Positions 28,621-36,683 of a stretch of 64,000 nucleotides of DNA are shown in pieces. Below the pieces are notes generated by a model, which saw only the letters and a list, made by a program, of their open reading frames with translations, had not been told where the DNA came from and did not search any database. Origin of the DNA: Massilia sp. CF038 (GTDB lineage Bacteria > Pseudomonadota > Gammaproteobacteria > Burkholderiales > Burkholderiaceae_D); contig NZ_FQWU01000002.1 in NCBI RefSeq assembly GCF_900129765.1, positions 1,488,001-1,552,000 on the forward strand, given 5' to 3'. A program made the translations under genes and the position numbers. How positions within the stretch are numbered: the stretch's first letter is position 1; each line of letters starts with the position of its first letter.

Positions 28621-29433
28621 TTAGAGTTGCTTGCCGGCCGCGCGCAAGTCCTGCAGCGCTTGCAGGCAGTAATACTGGAACCACAGACCGGTAAAAATGA
28701 AGATCAGCACAAAGATCCAGATCGACAAGGGCGCCAGGATGGGAAACAGCACCACTGACAGCACTGTGCCGCCGACCCAGACCAGCCCCGGCAAGGCCCC
28801 TGCCACGCCGGACACGATGCCGATCACCATCAAAGGGGTGCGGTGCCGACGCTTGAGTTCCTGGCGCTCTTCCTCGCTGGCATGATCGGCCAGTGCGTCG
28901 TAACTCATCACATGCGCAGTGAGCCAGCCCCACAGCAGCACCTGGACCGGCACCGATAGCGGATACAGCGGCAGCGTCAGCAGCCAGATTGGCAGAAACA
29001 CCAGCATGCCGCCCATATTGGTTTTCACACTGCCGATGAAACTGCCCCCGTTCTTCTTCTCCAGCTGGGGATATTGGCGCGCCGACACATGACGCACGAT
29101 GGCGGGCATGGCCGCCACCCCCATGAAAATGAATGCCGTCACTATCATCAAGGGCAACAACAGCAACATCGCCAGCAAAGGCACAAGCACGTTTTTCAGG
29201 AATCCCAGGCCCAGCATGCCCAGCACCCCATTGCCTTCCTGCAATCCGTTAGCGTCGAAAAAGGCCTGGATCGCATCGAACAATGGCTGCAAGCCGGTGT
29301 AGAGCAAGCCGCTCCACAAGGCCACCGACAGGAAAAAGGGAATCGCCGACAGCAGAATCATGCGACCACTGAACTGGGACACCAGGGCGCGCCCGAAGGC
29401 GGTCAGAACAGGACGCAAAGCGAGTTGGGACAT
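28621..29433 (-). CDS. EI24/CysZ-family membrane protein
   Basis: A 270-residue inner-membrane protein with about six hydrophobic segments (for example VLVPLLAMLLLLPLMIVTAF and MLVFLPIWLLTLPLYPLSV). A typical amphipathic loop (YDALADHASEEERQELKRRH) lies between them. Length and pattern fit the EI24 domain family, which includes the sulfate transporter CysZ. Many betaproteobacterial members lie next to cinA-like genes, as here, and their substrate is not known. No cys genes are near, so a sulfate role cannot be assumed. Confidence 0.86.
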   Translation of the reverse strand: MSQLALRPVLTAFGRALVSQFSGRMILLSAIPFFLSVALWSGLLYTGLQPLFDAIQAFFDANGLQEGNGVLGMLGLGFLKNVLVPLLAMLLLLPLMIVTAFIFMGVAAMPAIVRHVSARQYPQLEKKNGGSFIGSVKTNMGGMLVFLPIWLLTLPLYPLSVPVQVLLWGWLTAHVMSYDALADHASEEERQELKRRHRTPLMVIGIVSGVAGALPGLVWVGGTVLSVVLFPILAPLSIWIFVLIFIFTGLWFQYYCLQALQDLRAAGKQL

Positions 29434-29562
29434 GGGTGGCGGGCTGTTAAAAATGACAATGAAACCGAAGCATAATCGAAATTCTGTCCACCCATGTGCA
29501 ATAGCGCTTTGGGGCGCCTTCGACTACAATCCCCGGTTACTCCCACATTAACAAGGAATAAC

Positions 29563-29919
29563 ATGTCCACGATCACCACCGATTCCGGTCTGCAATACGA
29601 AGAAATTACCGTCGGCGGCGGCGCCGAAGCCAAAGCAGGCCAGCACGTTACCGTGCATTACACTGGCTGGCTGCGCAACGACGACGGCACTCAGGGCGCC
29701 AAATTCGATTCGAGCAAGGACCGCAATGACCCATTCCAGTTCTCGCTGGGCGCAGGCCAAGTGATCCGCGGCTGGGACGAAGGCGTGCAAGGCATGAAAA
29801 TCGGCGGCCTGCGCCGTCTGACCATTCCTGCCAGCCTGGGCTACGGCGCACGTGGCGCGGGCGGTGTGATTCCACCGAACGCCACCCTGATTTTCGACGT
29901 CGAACTGCTGGGCGTTTAA
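29563..29919 (+). CDS. FKBP-type peptidyl-prolyl cis-trans isomerase
   Basis: A 118-residue single-domain FKBP, cytosolic, which speeds proline isomerisation during folding. The ATG at 29563 has AAGGA upstream; a longer frame from 29494 has no ribosome-binding site. Family motifs are VTVHYTGWL, KFDSSKDRNDPFQFSLGAG, VIRGWDEGVQGMKIGG and GYGARGAGGVIPPNATL. Most pocket aromatic residues (Tyr, Phe, Trp in VIRGWDEG) are present. Two bases separate it from the small lipoprotein gene. Confidence 0.95.
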   Translation: MSTITTDSGLQYEEITVGGGAEAKAGQHVTVHYTGWLRNDDGTQGAKFDSSKDRNDPFQFSLGAGQVIRGWDEGVQGMKIGGLRRLTIPASLGYGARGAGGVIPPNATLIFDVELLGV

Positions 29920-29921
29920 GA

Positions 29922-30143
29922 ATGCGCGCGCTGCTCCTGGCACTGTTGCTGCCGGCATTAGGCGGATGCACGGTGCTGGCGGTCGGCGGCGCGGTCGTTT
30001 CGGTGGCCTCGACGGCTGTCGGTGCTGGCGTGGCCGTGACCAAAGGCGCGGTCAACGTCGCAACCTACCCGTTCCGCGACAGTGACGAAGAAAAAGAAGC
30101 AAAGCGCAGGAAAGAAGAAGCAGAAGAAAAGCAGAACGACTGA
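29922..30143 (+). CDS. Small predicted lipoprotein
   Basis: A 73-residue protein with a lipoprotein signal peptide ending in the lipobox PALGGC (Cys at residue 16). A glycine/valine-rich hydrophobic stretch (VLAVGGAVVSVASTAVGAGVAV) follows, and then a strongly charged Lys/Glu tail (DEEKEAKRRKEEAEEKQND). NVATYPFRD marks a conserved-looking turn. It starts two bases after the FKBP stop, so it is in the same operon. Anchoring in a membrane by its lipid is inferred; function unknown. Confidence 0.8.
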   Translation: MRALLLALLLPALGGCTVLAVGGAVVSVASTAVGAGVAVTKGAVNVATYPFRDSDEEKEAKRRKEEAEEKQND

Positions 30144-30172
30144 CCATCGCCCCTTCGGGGGCGATGTTGTTT
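30144..30172 (+). terminator. Terminator after the FKBP-lipoprotein operon
   Basis: CATCGCCCC, a TTCG tetraloop and GGGGGCGATG form a very stable hairpin, followed by TTGTTT. It starts at the lipoprotein stop codon. Confidence 0.82.
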
Positions 30173-30196
30173 GTGCCGCTCGCTCCGTGTTATAGT
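30167..30196 (+). promoter_or_regulatory. Probable sigma-70 promoter of rtcB
   Basis: TTGTTT and TATAGT are separated by 18 bases, predicting a transcript start near 30203. That gives a leader of about 78 bases that contains the whole nested hairpin before rtcB. Confidence 0.5.
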
Positions 30197-30217
30197 AACA
30201 ACCCTCTTCGTTGTATT

Positions 30218-30280
30218 GGCTGCTGCCTCTGAAGAAACCGCCTCTTGCGAGGTGCGATTTCTTACGTCTTGAAAGCAGCC
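30218..30280 (+). ncRNA. Structured 5' leader of rtcB (nested hairpin)
   Basis: GGCTGCT (30218-30224) pairs with AGCAGCC (30274-30280). Inside it AAGAAA (30232-30237) pairs with TTTCTT (30258-30263). The tip is an apical stem 30239-30244 / 30249-30254 with the loop TTGC. The outer stem ends at the base before the rtcB ATG and covers the only weak ribosome-binding site (GAAAG). This is a cis-element by inference; no known riboswitch is matched. Confidence 0.55.
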
Positions 30281-31705
30281 ATGAAACACCCTGTATCTCC
30301 CTATCGCCTGAGCAAGGCGCTTGCCGCGCATGGCATTCTGGCCGAACGCGATGGCAACATCGTGCGCGTCAGTGCAGCCGGCCAGCACGATGTCTCTGCC
30401 GAAATTTTGCTTCCCGCCTCCCTCCCCTTGGAGGCCAAGGCAATTACCCAACTGCTGGCTTTCGCCGGCGTACGTCATCCATCCGGCGGCCAAGTGTGCA
30501 AAGCCTGCGCCACGCCCGACTTTCATCCGGGCTCGGTGGTTCCGGTCGGCAGTATTCTGGTGACCAGCCACGATCTCGTGATCCCGCAAGCAGTTGGCAC
30601 CGATATCAATTGCGGCATGCGCCTGCATGTTCTGGATCTGAGTCTGGACCAGTTCCTGGCAAAAAAGGCCCAGCTGATTACCCTGCTCAAAGGCGATTTG
30701 CTGGAAGGCAGCCGGAATGTGCCGACCACACCAGCGGCCATGACGGCGCTGTTCCAAGGCGGTCTTGGCGCGTTCTGGGAAACCATGCAATGCACGCCCG
30801 AGGGAATTTTCGCGCACCTGGATTTTGCACAGGTCAAAGCTGAAACGGAAAAACTGTTTGCCGCCTCGTTCACCCTGGGCAATCCTGACTATGCGCCGGA
30901 GGGACTGCAAGACCGCCGCCGCGGCATGATGCGCGACCCAGGCTTGGCCACCATCGGCGGTGGCAACCATTTTGTCGAATTTCAGCAAGTCTCGGAAGTG
31001 CTCGACCGGCGCCGTGCGTACGCGCTTGGCGTGCGCCCCGGTCAGCTGGCAGTGATGGTGCACACAGGGTCACGCGATGTTGGCTTTTATGTGGGCCAGC
31101 GCTGGATGGATCGCGCAAAACAGGAATGGCCGGCGGGCCTGAAACATCCTGCTTCCGGTCTGTATGGTCTGGTCGGGCCCCTGGCGCAGGAATACCTGTC
31201 CGCAATGCACGCGGCGGCCCACTATGCCGATGCCAACCGCGCACTGGTGATGGAACTGGTGCGCCAGCGCATACGGCAAGTGTATGGCGACCTGGCCATG
31301 CCGCTGGTGTGCGATGTTCCCCACAACATCGTGCTCAGCGAAGCAGCCGGCAATGTCCACCGCAAAGGTGCCACGCCCGCGCATCCGGGGCAGCCGCTAC
31401 TCATACCGGGCTCGATGGGCGACGACTCCTACTTGCTCGACGGGCTGGGCAACACGCGCTTTGCCAATTCCGCCAGCCACGGCGCCGGGCGCGCGGTATC
31501 GCGCATGGAAATGACCTGGAAGTCCAACAATGACGGCCTGGTCGCCGCCAGACAATTTGAATGCATCACCTTGCGCGAGGAGCGAAGGATTGAAGAGGCG
31601 CCCAGTGCCTACAAACCGATCGGCCCGGTAATTCAGTCACAAGTGGAGGAAGCCCTGGTCAGCACCATCGCGCGGCTGACGCCGCTGTTGACCTTCAAAG
31701 CCTGA
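30281..31705 (+). CDS. rtcB: RtcB-family RNA ligase
   Basis: RtcB joins RNA 2',3'-cyclic phosphate or 3'-phosphate ends to 5'-hydroxyl ends, using GTP and Mn2+. The 474-residue protein starts at the ATG at 30281; the only longer start is a TTG inside the leader hairpin. Motifs are PDFHPGSVVPVG, AVGTDINCGMRLH with the metal-binding Asp and Cys, IGGGNHFVEF, HTGSRDVGF (GSRGLG in E. coli RtcB), GSMGDDSYLL and SASHGAGRAVSR. The last carries the histidine that is guanylylated. No archease or RtcR gene is near. A structured leader suggests its own control. Confidence 0.94.
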   Translation: MKHPVSPYRLSKALAAHGILAERDGNIVRVSAAGQHDVSAEILLPASLPLEAKAITQLLAFAGVRHPSGGQVCKACATPDFHPGSVVPVGSILVTSHDLVIPQAVGTDINCGMRLHVLDLSLDQFLAKKAQLITLLKGDLLEGSRNVPTTPAAMTALFQGGLGAFWETMQCTPEGIFAHLDFAQVKAETEKLFAASFTLGNPDYAPEGLQDRRRGMMRDPGLATIGGGNHFVEFQQVSEVLDRRRAYALGVRPGQLAVMVHTGSRDVGFYVGQRWMDRAKQEWPAGLKHPASGLYGLVGPLAQEYLSAMHAAAHYADANRALVMELVRQRIRQVYGDLAMPLVCDVPHNIVLSEAAGNVHRKGATPAHPGQPLLIPGSMGDDSYLLDGLGNTRFANSASHGAGRAVSRMEMTWKSNNDGLVAARQFECITLREERRIEEAPSAYKPIGPVIQSQVEEALVSTIARLTPLLTFKA

Positions 31706-31715
31706 CACCAACCCC

Positions 31716-31770
31716 CGTCGCCCTCGCGAAGGCGGGGGCCCATTCCACCGATGATCGACCGTGGAATGCG
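31716..31770. repeat. Dispersed palindromic repeat, partial copy (right outer arm missing)
   Basis: The left outer arm GTCGCCCTCGCGAAGG and the inner arms CATTCCACCG / CGGTGGAATG-like are present. The right outer arm is gone, and the stop of the wax ester synthase gene follows at 31785. It seems to have decayed or been cut by a rearrangement. Confidence 0.75.
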
Positions 31771-31784
31771 GATGGAACGAAGCC

Positions 31785-33242
31785 CTACTCCCAATCACCC
31801 ATCAGCGCCAGCATCACCAGCTTTTCAAATTCCGGCGCAAAGCGCTTGATAATATTATCCGGGTCCTGCACCAGCGCATCGTCAGTCACTATGCCAAACT
31901 GCACCCCGCCGTTATAACTCAGGATCGATACCCCAATCCCGATGTCGCCCGACTGCGGCACCCAGAACATGCACTGATCCAGCTGGCTACCCGCAATAAA
32001 CAGCGGCTGCTGTGGACCGGGCACATTGCTCATGACGGCCGTGGCCTTGCGCGCGAAGTAATTCTGAATCTCAGTCTGTACCTGCTTGGGCGTCGCCCCC
32101 AGCACACCCAGCACCGACATGGCCACCAGCGCCGTATAGCTGCCCTTGAGCTCGTTCATGCGGTGGCGCACTTCAAACAAGCGCGCCACTGGATTCTCCA
32201 GCCCGACCGGCAGCACCAGCGGCACCAGCCCGAACGCATTGCCCAGCTTTTGCTGACGGCTGGCCTTGCGCAGATTGACCGGCACCATGACGCGCACGTC
32301 GCAATCGCTTTCAACGGCGTCGCCCTTGGAACGCAGGTAGGCGCGCAAGGCGCCTGCCACGCTGGCCATCAGCACGTCGTTAATGGAGCAGCCAAACGCC
32401 TTACTGATGGCTTTGACCTCGGCCAGCGGCAGCGGTTCACTCCACGAGACATGCTTCTTGCCGTTGGGTTTACCCTTGAGGCGAGTATGACTATCTTCGT
32501 CCATCGTGGTCAGCTTGACCGCATCAATCGCCAGCTGGCCTGCTGTGTGCCCCAGTGTCGACAACTGCCCGGGCAACTTGTCGAGGTCGGTCATCATGGT
32601 GAGCGACTTGATGAACATCGACGACGACAGATCGATGGCCTTGACGGACGCGGCCGTCACCGGCAGCATGATCTGTTCCCACGGGTTTTCTTCGGCAGCG
32701 GCGGCCGCACGCGGCGTGGGCGAATGGTCTTTTTCGTCGACGCTCTTGTCGAACATCGACATGAACACGCCCACGAGCGCCACCCCATCCGCGATGCAGT
32801 GGTGGATGCGGATGATCAGCGCCTGGCGCAGCTTGCCGTCTTCCCCCATGCAATTGTCGACCAGGTGCATCTGCCAGAGCGGCTTTTCCGGGTTCAGGGG
32901 CTGCTGCGAAAGCGTGCCCACCAGTGCCTGCAGCGCTGGCTTGTTGCTGGTGTTATTCTTGTTGGACGGGAGCGCCGTGTGGATCACATGGTCGTCCAGA
33001 TCGACTTCCTGTTCCTGCCACCAGGCACCCGACAAATCATTCACCACGCGGCTGCGGAAACGGCTGTACACAAGGAAACGCGACTCGAGCGCCTGGCGCA
33101 GCCCTGCCACACTGACCGGCTTGCTGAGCATCGAGACGCCCACGATCATCATCAGGTTGCCTTCAGAATCCATCCTCAGCCATGCCGTGTCGACCGTCGA
33201 CATTTTCCTGCGGCTTAATCCGGACAGAGCTTTCGACAACAT
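31785..33242 (-). CDS. Wax ester synthase/diacylglycerol acyltransferase (WS/DGAT)
   Basis: A 485-residue acyltransferase that joins acyl-CoA to fatty alcohols or diacylglycerol, making wax esters or triacylglycerol storage lipid. The catalytic HHxxxDG motif is HHCIADG (residues 147-153). The second conserved block, SINDVLMASVAGALRAYL, and the C-terminal SNVPGPQQPLFIAG motif are both present. A GAGGAG ribosome-binding site lies seven bases before the ATG. It is divergent from an acyl-CoA-binding protein gene, which fits a shared role in acyl-CoA handling. Whether wax or triacylglycerol is made cannot be told here. Confidence 0.93.
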   Translation of the reverse strand: MLSKALSGLSRRKMSTVDTAWLRMDSEGNLMMIVGVSMLSKPVSVAGLRQALESRFLVYSRFRSRVVNDLSGAWWQEQEVDLDDHVIHTALPSNKNNTSNKPALQALVGTLSQQPLNPEKPLWQMHLVDNCMGEDGKLRQALIIRIHHCIADGVALVGVFMSMFDKSVDEKDHSPTPRAAAAAEENPWEQIMLPVTAASVKAIDLSSSMFIKSLTMMTDLDKLPGQLSTLGHTAGQLAIDAVKLTTMDEDSHTRLKGKPNGKKHVSWSEPLPLAEVKAISKAFGCSINDVLMASVAGALRAYLRSKGDAVESDCDVRVMVPVNLRKASRQQKLGNAFGLVPLVLPVGLENPVARLFEVRHRMNELKGSYTALVAMSVLGVLGATPKQVQTEIQNYFARKATAVMSNVPGPQQPLFIAGSQLDQCMFWVPQSGDIGIGVSILSYNGGVQFGIVTDDALVQDPDNIIKRFAPEFEKLVMLALMGDWE

Positions 33243-33374
33243 GGAGCGTCTCCTCTAAAGAACTGCGTTTTGGCTATTATGTCGCGCAATTCGATTGCCG
33301 TTGCGCTAAGATTCTAGGCACATTACTCTAGCGACAATATCCGAGCAACCATTTTTCAGCCAACAGGAGACTTT

Positions 33375-33629
33375 ATGAGTTTGCAAGAACAATTCGACCA
33401 GGCCCTCGCCGATTCCAAGAACCTGCCAGAGCGTCCGGACAATATGACGCTGCTGAAAATCTACGGTCTGTACAAGCAGGCATCGGCTGGCGACGCCGAC
33501 GGCAAGCGTCCAGGCTTCACCGACATGGTCGGCCGCGCCAAGTTCGATGCATGGGATGGCCTGAAAGGCACCAGCAAGGAAGACGCGATGCAGCAGTATG
33601 TGGATTTGATTGAAGAATTGAAGGGCTGA
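33375..33629 (+). CDS. Acyl-CoA-binding protein (ACBP)
   Basis: An 84-residue four-helix ACBP of normal family length; it binds and carries long-chain acyl-CoA in the cytosol. Family motifs are FDQALADSKNLP, LLKIYGLYKQAS (the Tyr/Lys ligand contacts), DMVGRAKFDAWDGLKG and AMQQYVDLIEEL. AGGAG precedes the ATG. ACBP is common in eukaryotes but scattered in bacteria. It is divergent from WS/DGAT with 132 bases between, consistent with joint control. Confidence 0.95.
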   Translation: MSLQEQFDQALADSKNLPERPDNMTLLKIYGLYKQASAGDADGKRPGFTDMVGRAKFDAWDGLKGTSKEDAMQQYVDLIEELKG

Positions 33630-33645
33630 TCCCAGCAATCAGACG

Positions 33646-33679
33646 AATGCCGCTCACCCTTGGTTGAGCGGCATTTTTA
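33646..33679 (+). terminator. Rho-independent terminator after the ACBP gene
   Basis: AATGCCGCTCA and TGAGCGGCATT form a perfect 11-bp stem with an eight-base loop, followed by T residues. It begins 17 bases after the stop codon. Confidence 0.92.
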
Positions 33680-33710
33680 TTGGCGGGTGATACTCGTCTG
33701 AAGGAAATCC

Positions 33711-34103
33711 ATGCTGCACCATATTTCGCTCGGCGTACGCGACCTGGCGCTGTCCAGCGCGTTCTACGACGCGGCGTTCGCTGCTATCGCTTATCGGCGC
33801 GTATTCGAAGATGATGATGCTGTCGGTTACGGCCTGGTCGATGGACAAGACATTCTCTGCCTCAAACTGAACGACGCGGCGCAAGCGCCGGGGCCGGGCT
33901 TTCATCTGGCCTTTAGCGCCAACTCACGTTCGCAGGTAGATGCGTTTTACGCAGCGGCCCTGAAGATCGGCGGGCACTGCAATGGCGCGCCGGGGCTGCG
34001 TCCGGATTACGGCGACCATTACTACGCCGCATTCCTGATTGATCCGGATGGCTACCGAATTGAAGTGGTTACCAAGAACCCACTGCAGTCCTATTCATCG
34101 TGA
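33711..34103 (+). CDS. VOC-family (glyoxalase/bleomycin resistance-like) protein
   Basis: A 130-residue single-module VOC protein. It starts MLHHISLGVRDL with a likely metal-binding His and continues FYDAAFAAIAYRRVF. The second beta-alpha repeat has GFHLAFSANSRSQVDAFYAAAL, and the end has YYAAFLIDPDGYRIEVV with the family's metal-binding Glu. AAGGA lies before the ATG. Substrate unknown; members range from glyoxalases to dioxygenases and resistance proteins. Its last 13 bases overlap the convergent gene on the minus strand. Confidence 0.9.
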   Translation: MLHHISLGVRDLALSSAFYDAAFAAIAYRRVFEDDDAVGYGLVDGQDILCLKLNDAAQAPGPGFHLAFSANSRSQVDAFYAAALKIGGHCNGAPGLRPDYGDHYYAAFLIDPDGYRIEVVTKNPLQSYSS

Positions 34104-34489
34104 CTAGCAATTCTGTCGATCGCCGAAACGCTGCATCCCCGGGGGCAGAATATCGTCAAGGTCTCCGAATGCGGGTTCACCAAACCCCATTCACGCGTGA
34201 TTTTCCATTTTGGCAGTTCATCGGTATCTTCGCTCGCCGGACTGACGGCAAACGACCAATGGCCTGAGTAAAATGCATGCAGATAAAGTGCAGGTTCGCT
34301 CTGCGCAGTCTGTATTTCCAGCGTGGCGACATACCCTTGCTGCGCCAATTTTGGATGGCTGGTCGTGTTGAATTCGTTCGTTTCCCCATCAATCCCACTG
34401 CAGCAGACCATCCGATTGCTCGCGCCCCAAAACACTGCGGCGACGCTATCGTCCGATGCGTCTGCTTTTTTGTTTTTATTGAAGAACAC
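34091..34489 (-). CDS. Hypothetical protein, 132 residues
   Basis: The gene starts at a GTG (34489) with GAGGA six bases upstream, giving MFFNKNKKADASDD. No domain is recognised. The soluble sequence has a charged N terminus, YVATLEIQTAQSEPALYLHAF and WSFAVSPASEDTDE. Four cysteines include a CC pair (VCCSG) and CPRGC near the end. The last 13 bases overlap the VOC gene end to end. Base composition (weaker third-position GC) differs a little from the neighbours, as does the next gene. Confidence 0.68.
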   Translation of the reverse strand: MFFNKNKKADASDDSVAAVFWGASNRMVCCSGIDGETNEFNTTSHPKLAQQGYVATLEIQTAQSEPALYLHAFYSGHWSFAVSPASEDTDELPKWKITREWGLVNPHSETLTIFCPRGCSVSAIDRIASHDE

Positions 34490-34515
34490 GTCATTCCTCT
34501 CAAAATTCTAGCGGA

Positions 34516-34848
34516 TCAGGATAGAAGCAAGGCATACGCCAGCCAAAGCAGGCTGCCATAGAGTCCCGCATAAGAGATCCAGACAACGCACGCCAGGGCC
34601 TTGATCCATCCACTCGTCAACCGCCAGGCATGACCAGTCAACACAAACCTGACAAAACGGAACTGGATTTTCCAGTCGGAGGGCGATCTCGAAAATATCG
34701 TGCTTGCCTTGGGCCGTCCGAGTTCATCGAACGACGACGGGGCGTGGGCCGAAAAAAAACGCAGGAATAGCGGTACTGACACGTACGCAAGAATAGTAAA
34801 GCCAAGAAAGGAGAAAATCGCAAGCGGTGGGATCGGGTATGACGACAT
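34516..34848 (-). CDS. Hypothetical membrane protein, 110 residues
   Basis: A short inner-membrane protein. One helix lies at about residues 8-30 (LAIFSFLGFTILAYVSVPLF) and one or two more near the end (ALACVVWISYAGLYGSLLWLAYALLL). The middle part is polar (PSSFDELGRPKASTIFSRSPS). An AAGGAGA-type site lies before the ATG at 34848 on the minus strand only weakly. It is 26 bases upstream of the 132-residue gene, and the two may be co-transcribed. Function unknown. Confidence 0.62.
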   Translation of the reverse strand: MSSYPIPPLAIFSFLGFTILAYVSVPLFLRFFSAHAPSSFDELGRPKASTIFSRSPSDWKIQFRFVRFVLTGHAWRLTSGWIKALACVVWISYAGLYGSLLWLAYALLLS

Positions 34849-34946
34849 GCGCCCTCTTCAATGATGGACCGAAGATGAACTGGGCCACAAATGAGACAAA
34901 ATATGGATCTCGACGGGCAACTTCATGCCGCCGCGCCTTCTTGATG

Positions 34947-35228
34947 TCAGGCAGCCCCAAACACCTTCTTCATGTTCTCGTGCACCTTGGCTTCAATGGT
35001 TGGCGCAAACGCGCTCATCAAAAAACCCAGGCGAATGAACATCTCGGCCTTCTTTTTTTCCAAGGTCAACTGCCCCTGCACACCGCTGCGCTCGAAGCGC
35101 AGCACATCGCCCTCCCATTCGCATTCCAGACCGTATTCGTCAGCAATCGAGTCCGCCACTTTCTGTGCGGCTTCGCGCGCCTTTTTAGGGGTGAGTTTAT
35201 GTTCGTGGACGATATTAATGTCTGCCAT
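34947..35228 (-). CDS. Polyhydroxyalkanoic acid system family protein
   Basis: A 93-residue protein matching the small PHA-system family (PHA_gran_rgn): ADINIVHEHKLTPKKAREAA, VADSIADEYGLECEWEGDVLRF, and GQLTLEKKKAEMFIRLGFL. Members are thought to associate with PHA granules or their metabolism; the exact job is not known. AAGAACAAC lies before the ATG. It is divergent from the Na+/H+ antiporter. The PHB depolymerase gene 5 kb away supports a PHA cycle in this organism. Confidence 0.87.
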   Translation of the reverse strand: MADINIVHEHKLTPKKAREAAQKVADSIADEYGLECEWEGDVLRFERSGVQGQLTLEKKKAEMFIRLGFLMSAFAPTIEAKVHENMKKVFGAA

Positions 35229-35336
35229 GTTGTTCTTCCTTGGTCATTTTTCGGCCATCATACCACCTGCAACATAGGCCCTGTAGCACCGTATTGCTGA
35301 TTTATAATTGCTCTCTAACATTGCGCCAGGAATCCC

Positions 35337-36584
35337 ATGACCGATATCCAACTGATTGCCGCCGTTCTCTTTGGCCTGGCCCTTGCGCACACCTTTGCTG
35401 CCAAAACCTTTGAACGCTTGGCCGACCGCTTCCCGCGCCACGCTGGCCTGTTCCATTTCTTCGGCGAAGTCGAGGTGGTGTTTGGCCTGTGGGCGCTGGT
35501 GCTGATTATTGCCATGGCCGTCGTGTCCGGTGGCGCCGAAGCGATCAAGTACGCCGAAACACGCACTTACACCGAGCCCCTGTTCGTGTTCGTCATCATG
35601 GTCGTGGCCGCGTCCAAGCCAGTGCTGGAAACCATCCGCGCGCTGATTAGTACTGTGGCGAAAGTCGTTCCCTTGCGCACTGCCGTCGTGCGCGTGTGGC
35701 TGTGTCTGGCGCTGGTGCCGCTGATCGGCTCCTTCATTACGGAACCGGCGGCCATGACGCTGGCCGCATTGATGCTCGGCCCTTTGATTTTCCGCCAGGG
35801 GATTCCTGAGTGGCTCAAATACGCCGCGCTGGGCGTGCTGTTCGTGAATATTTCGATCGGCGGCACGCTGACCTCCTTCGCCGCCCCGCCCGTGCTGATG
35901 GTCGCCACCACCTGGAATTGGGACAGCGCTTACATGGCCACGCACTTTGGCTGGAAGTCGGCCCTGGCCGTGGGCCTGAATGCGACCGTCATTACCTTCC
36001 TGCTGCGCACCCACATCAGCAACGACGCGCCCGGTGCCCCAAAACCCGACCGCATCCCGCCCCTGGTGGCACTGATTCACTTGCTGTTCCTCGGTGGCGT
36101 GGTCGCGTTTGCCCACCATCCCGTGATTTTCATGGGCCTGTTCATGTTCTTCCTCGGCTTTACCAAGGCGTATGAGCAATACCAGAACCCGCTGATTTTG
36201 AAGGAAGGCTTGCTGGTCGGCTTCTTCCTGGCCGGGTTGGTGGTGCTGGGTGGCATGCAGCAGTGGTGGTTGCAGCCGATCGTGTCGAGCCTGAAGCCGA
36301 CCGCGCTGTTCTTCGGCGCCACCGCCCTCACGGCCATTACCGACAACGCCGCCCTGACTTACCTGGGCTCCCTGATTGCCGGCATGAGCGAGGAAGCCAA
36401 GTACATGCTGGTGGCCGGTGCCGTTGCCGGCGGCGGCCTGACCGTGATTGCCAATGCGCCCAATCCTGCGGGCGTGTCGCTGTTGCGAGAAGGCTTCAAC
36501 GACAACGAGATCGGCTTTGGCAGCCTGCTCCTGGGCGCCCTGCCACCCACTGTGGTGGCCATGCTGGCCTTGTTCCTGCTGTAG
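35337..36584 (+). CDS. Putative Na+/H+ antiporter
   Basis: A 415-residue inner-membrane protein with about ten hydrophobic segments. Sequence features (AKTFERLADRFPRHAGLFH, GEVEVVFGLWALVLI, SFITEPAAMTLAALMLGPL, FVNISIGGTLTSFAAPPVLMV) match the family annotated as putative Na+/H+ antiporter. The pattern of two inverted halves with polar TEPA and NISIGG motifs is like the ion transporter superfamily. AGGA lies before the ATG. Ion specificity is by family only. Confidence 0.88.
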   Translation: MTDIQLIAAVLFGLALAHTFAAKTFERLADRFPRHAGLFHFFGEVEVVFGLWALVLIIAMAVVSGGAEAIKYAETRTYTEPLFVFVIMVVAASKPVLETIRALISTVAKVVPLRTAVVRVWLCLALVPLIGSFITEPAAMTLAALMLGPLIFRQGIPEWLKYAALGVLFVNISIGGTLTSFAAPPVLMVATTWNWDSAYMATHFGWKSALAVGLNATVITFLLRTHISNDAPGAPKPDRIPPLVALIHLLFLGGVVAFAHHPVIFMGLFMFFLGFTKAYEQYQNPLILKEGLLVGFFLAGLVVLGGMQQWWLQPIVSSLKPTALFFGATALTAITDNAALTYLGSLIAGMSEEAKYMLVAGAVAGGGLTVIANAPNPAGVSLLREGFNDNEIGFGSLLLGALPPTVVAMLALFLL

Positions 36585-36683
36585 GCGCACTGTTTGACCT
36601 GAATCAATCGCTGAGCCCGCCAGCCACGCCACTATTTCCGCTATAGCCGCCTTGTTTCTGGCGGTGCAAGCGGAGATTTCATC

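Noticed and set aside
30245-30281. Longer rtcB start at TTG 30245
   Set aside because: The TTG is in the hairpin tip without a ribosome-binding site; the ATG at 30281 matches the expected N terminus.
31761-33218. 485-residue frame opposite WS/DGAT
   Set aside because: The WS/DGAT frame has HHCIADG and a good ribosome-binding site; the opposite frame has Arg/His-rich noise.
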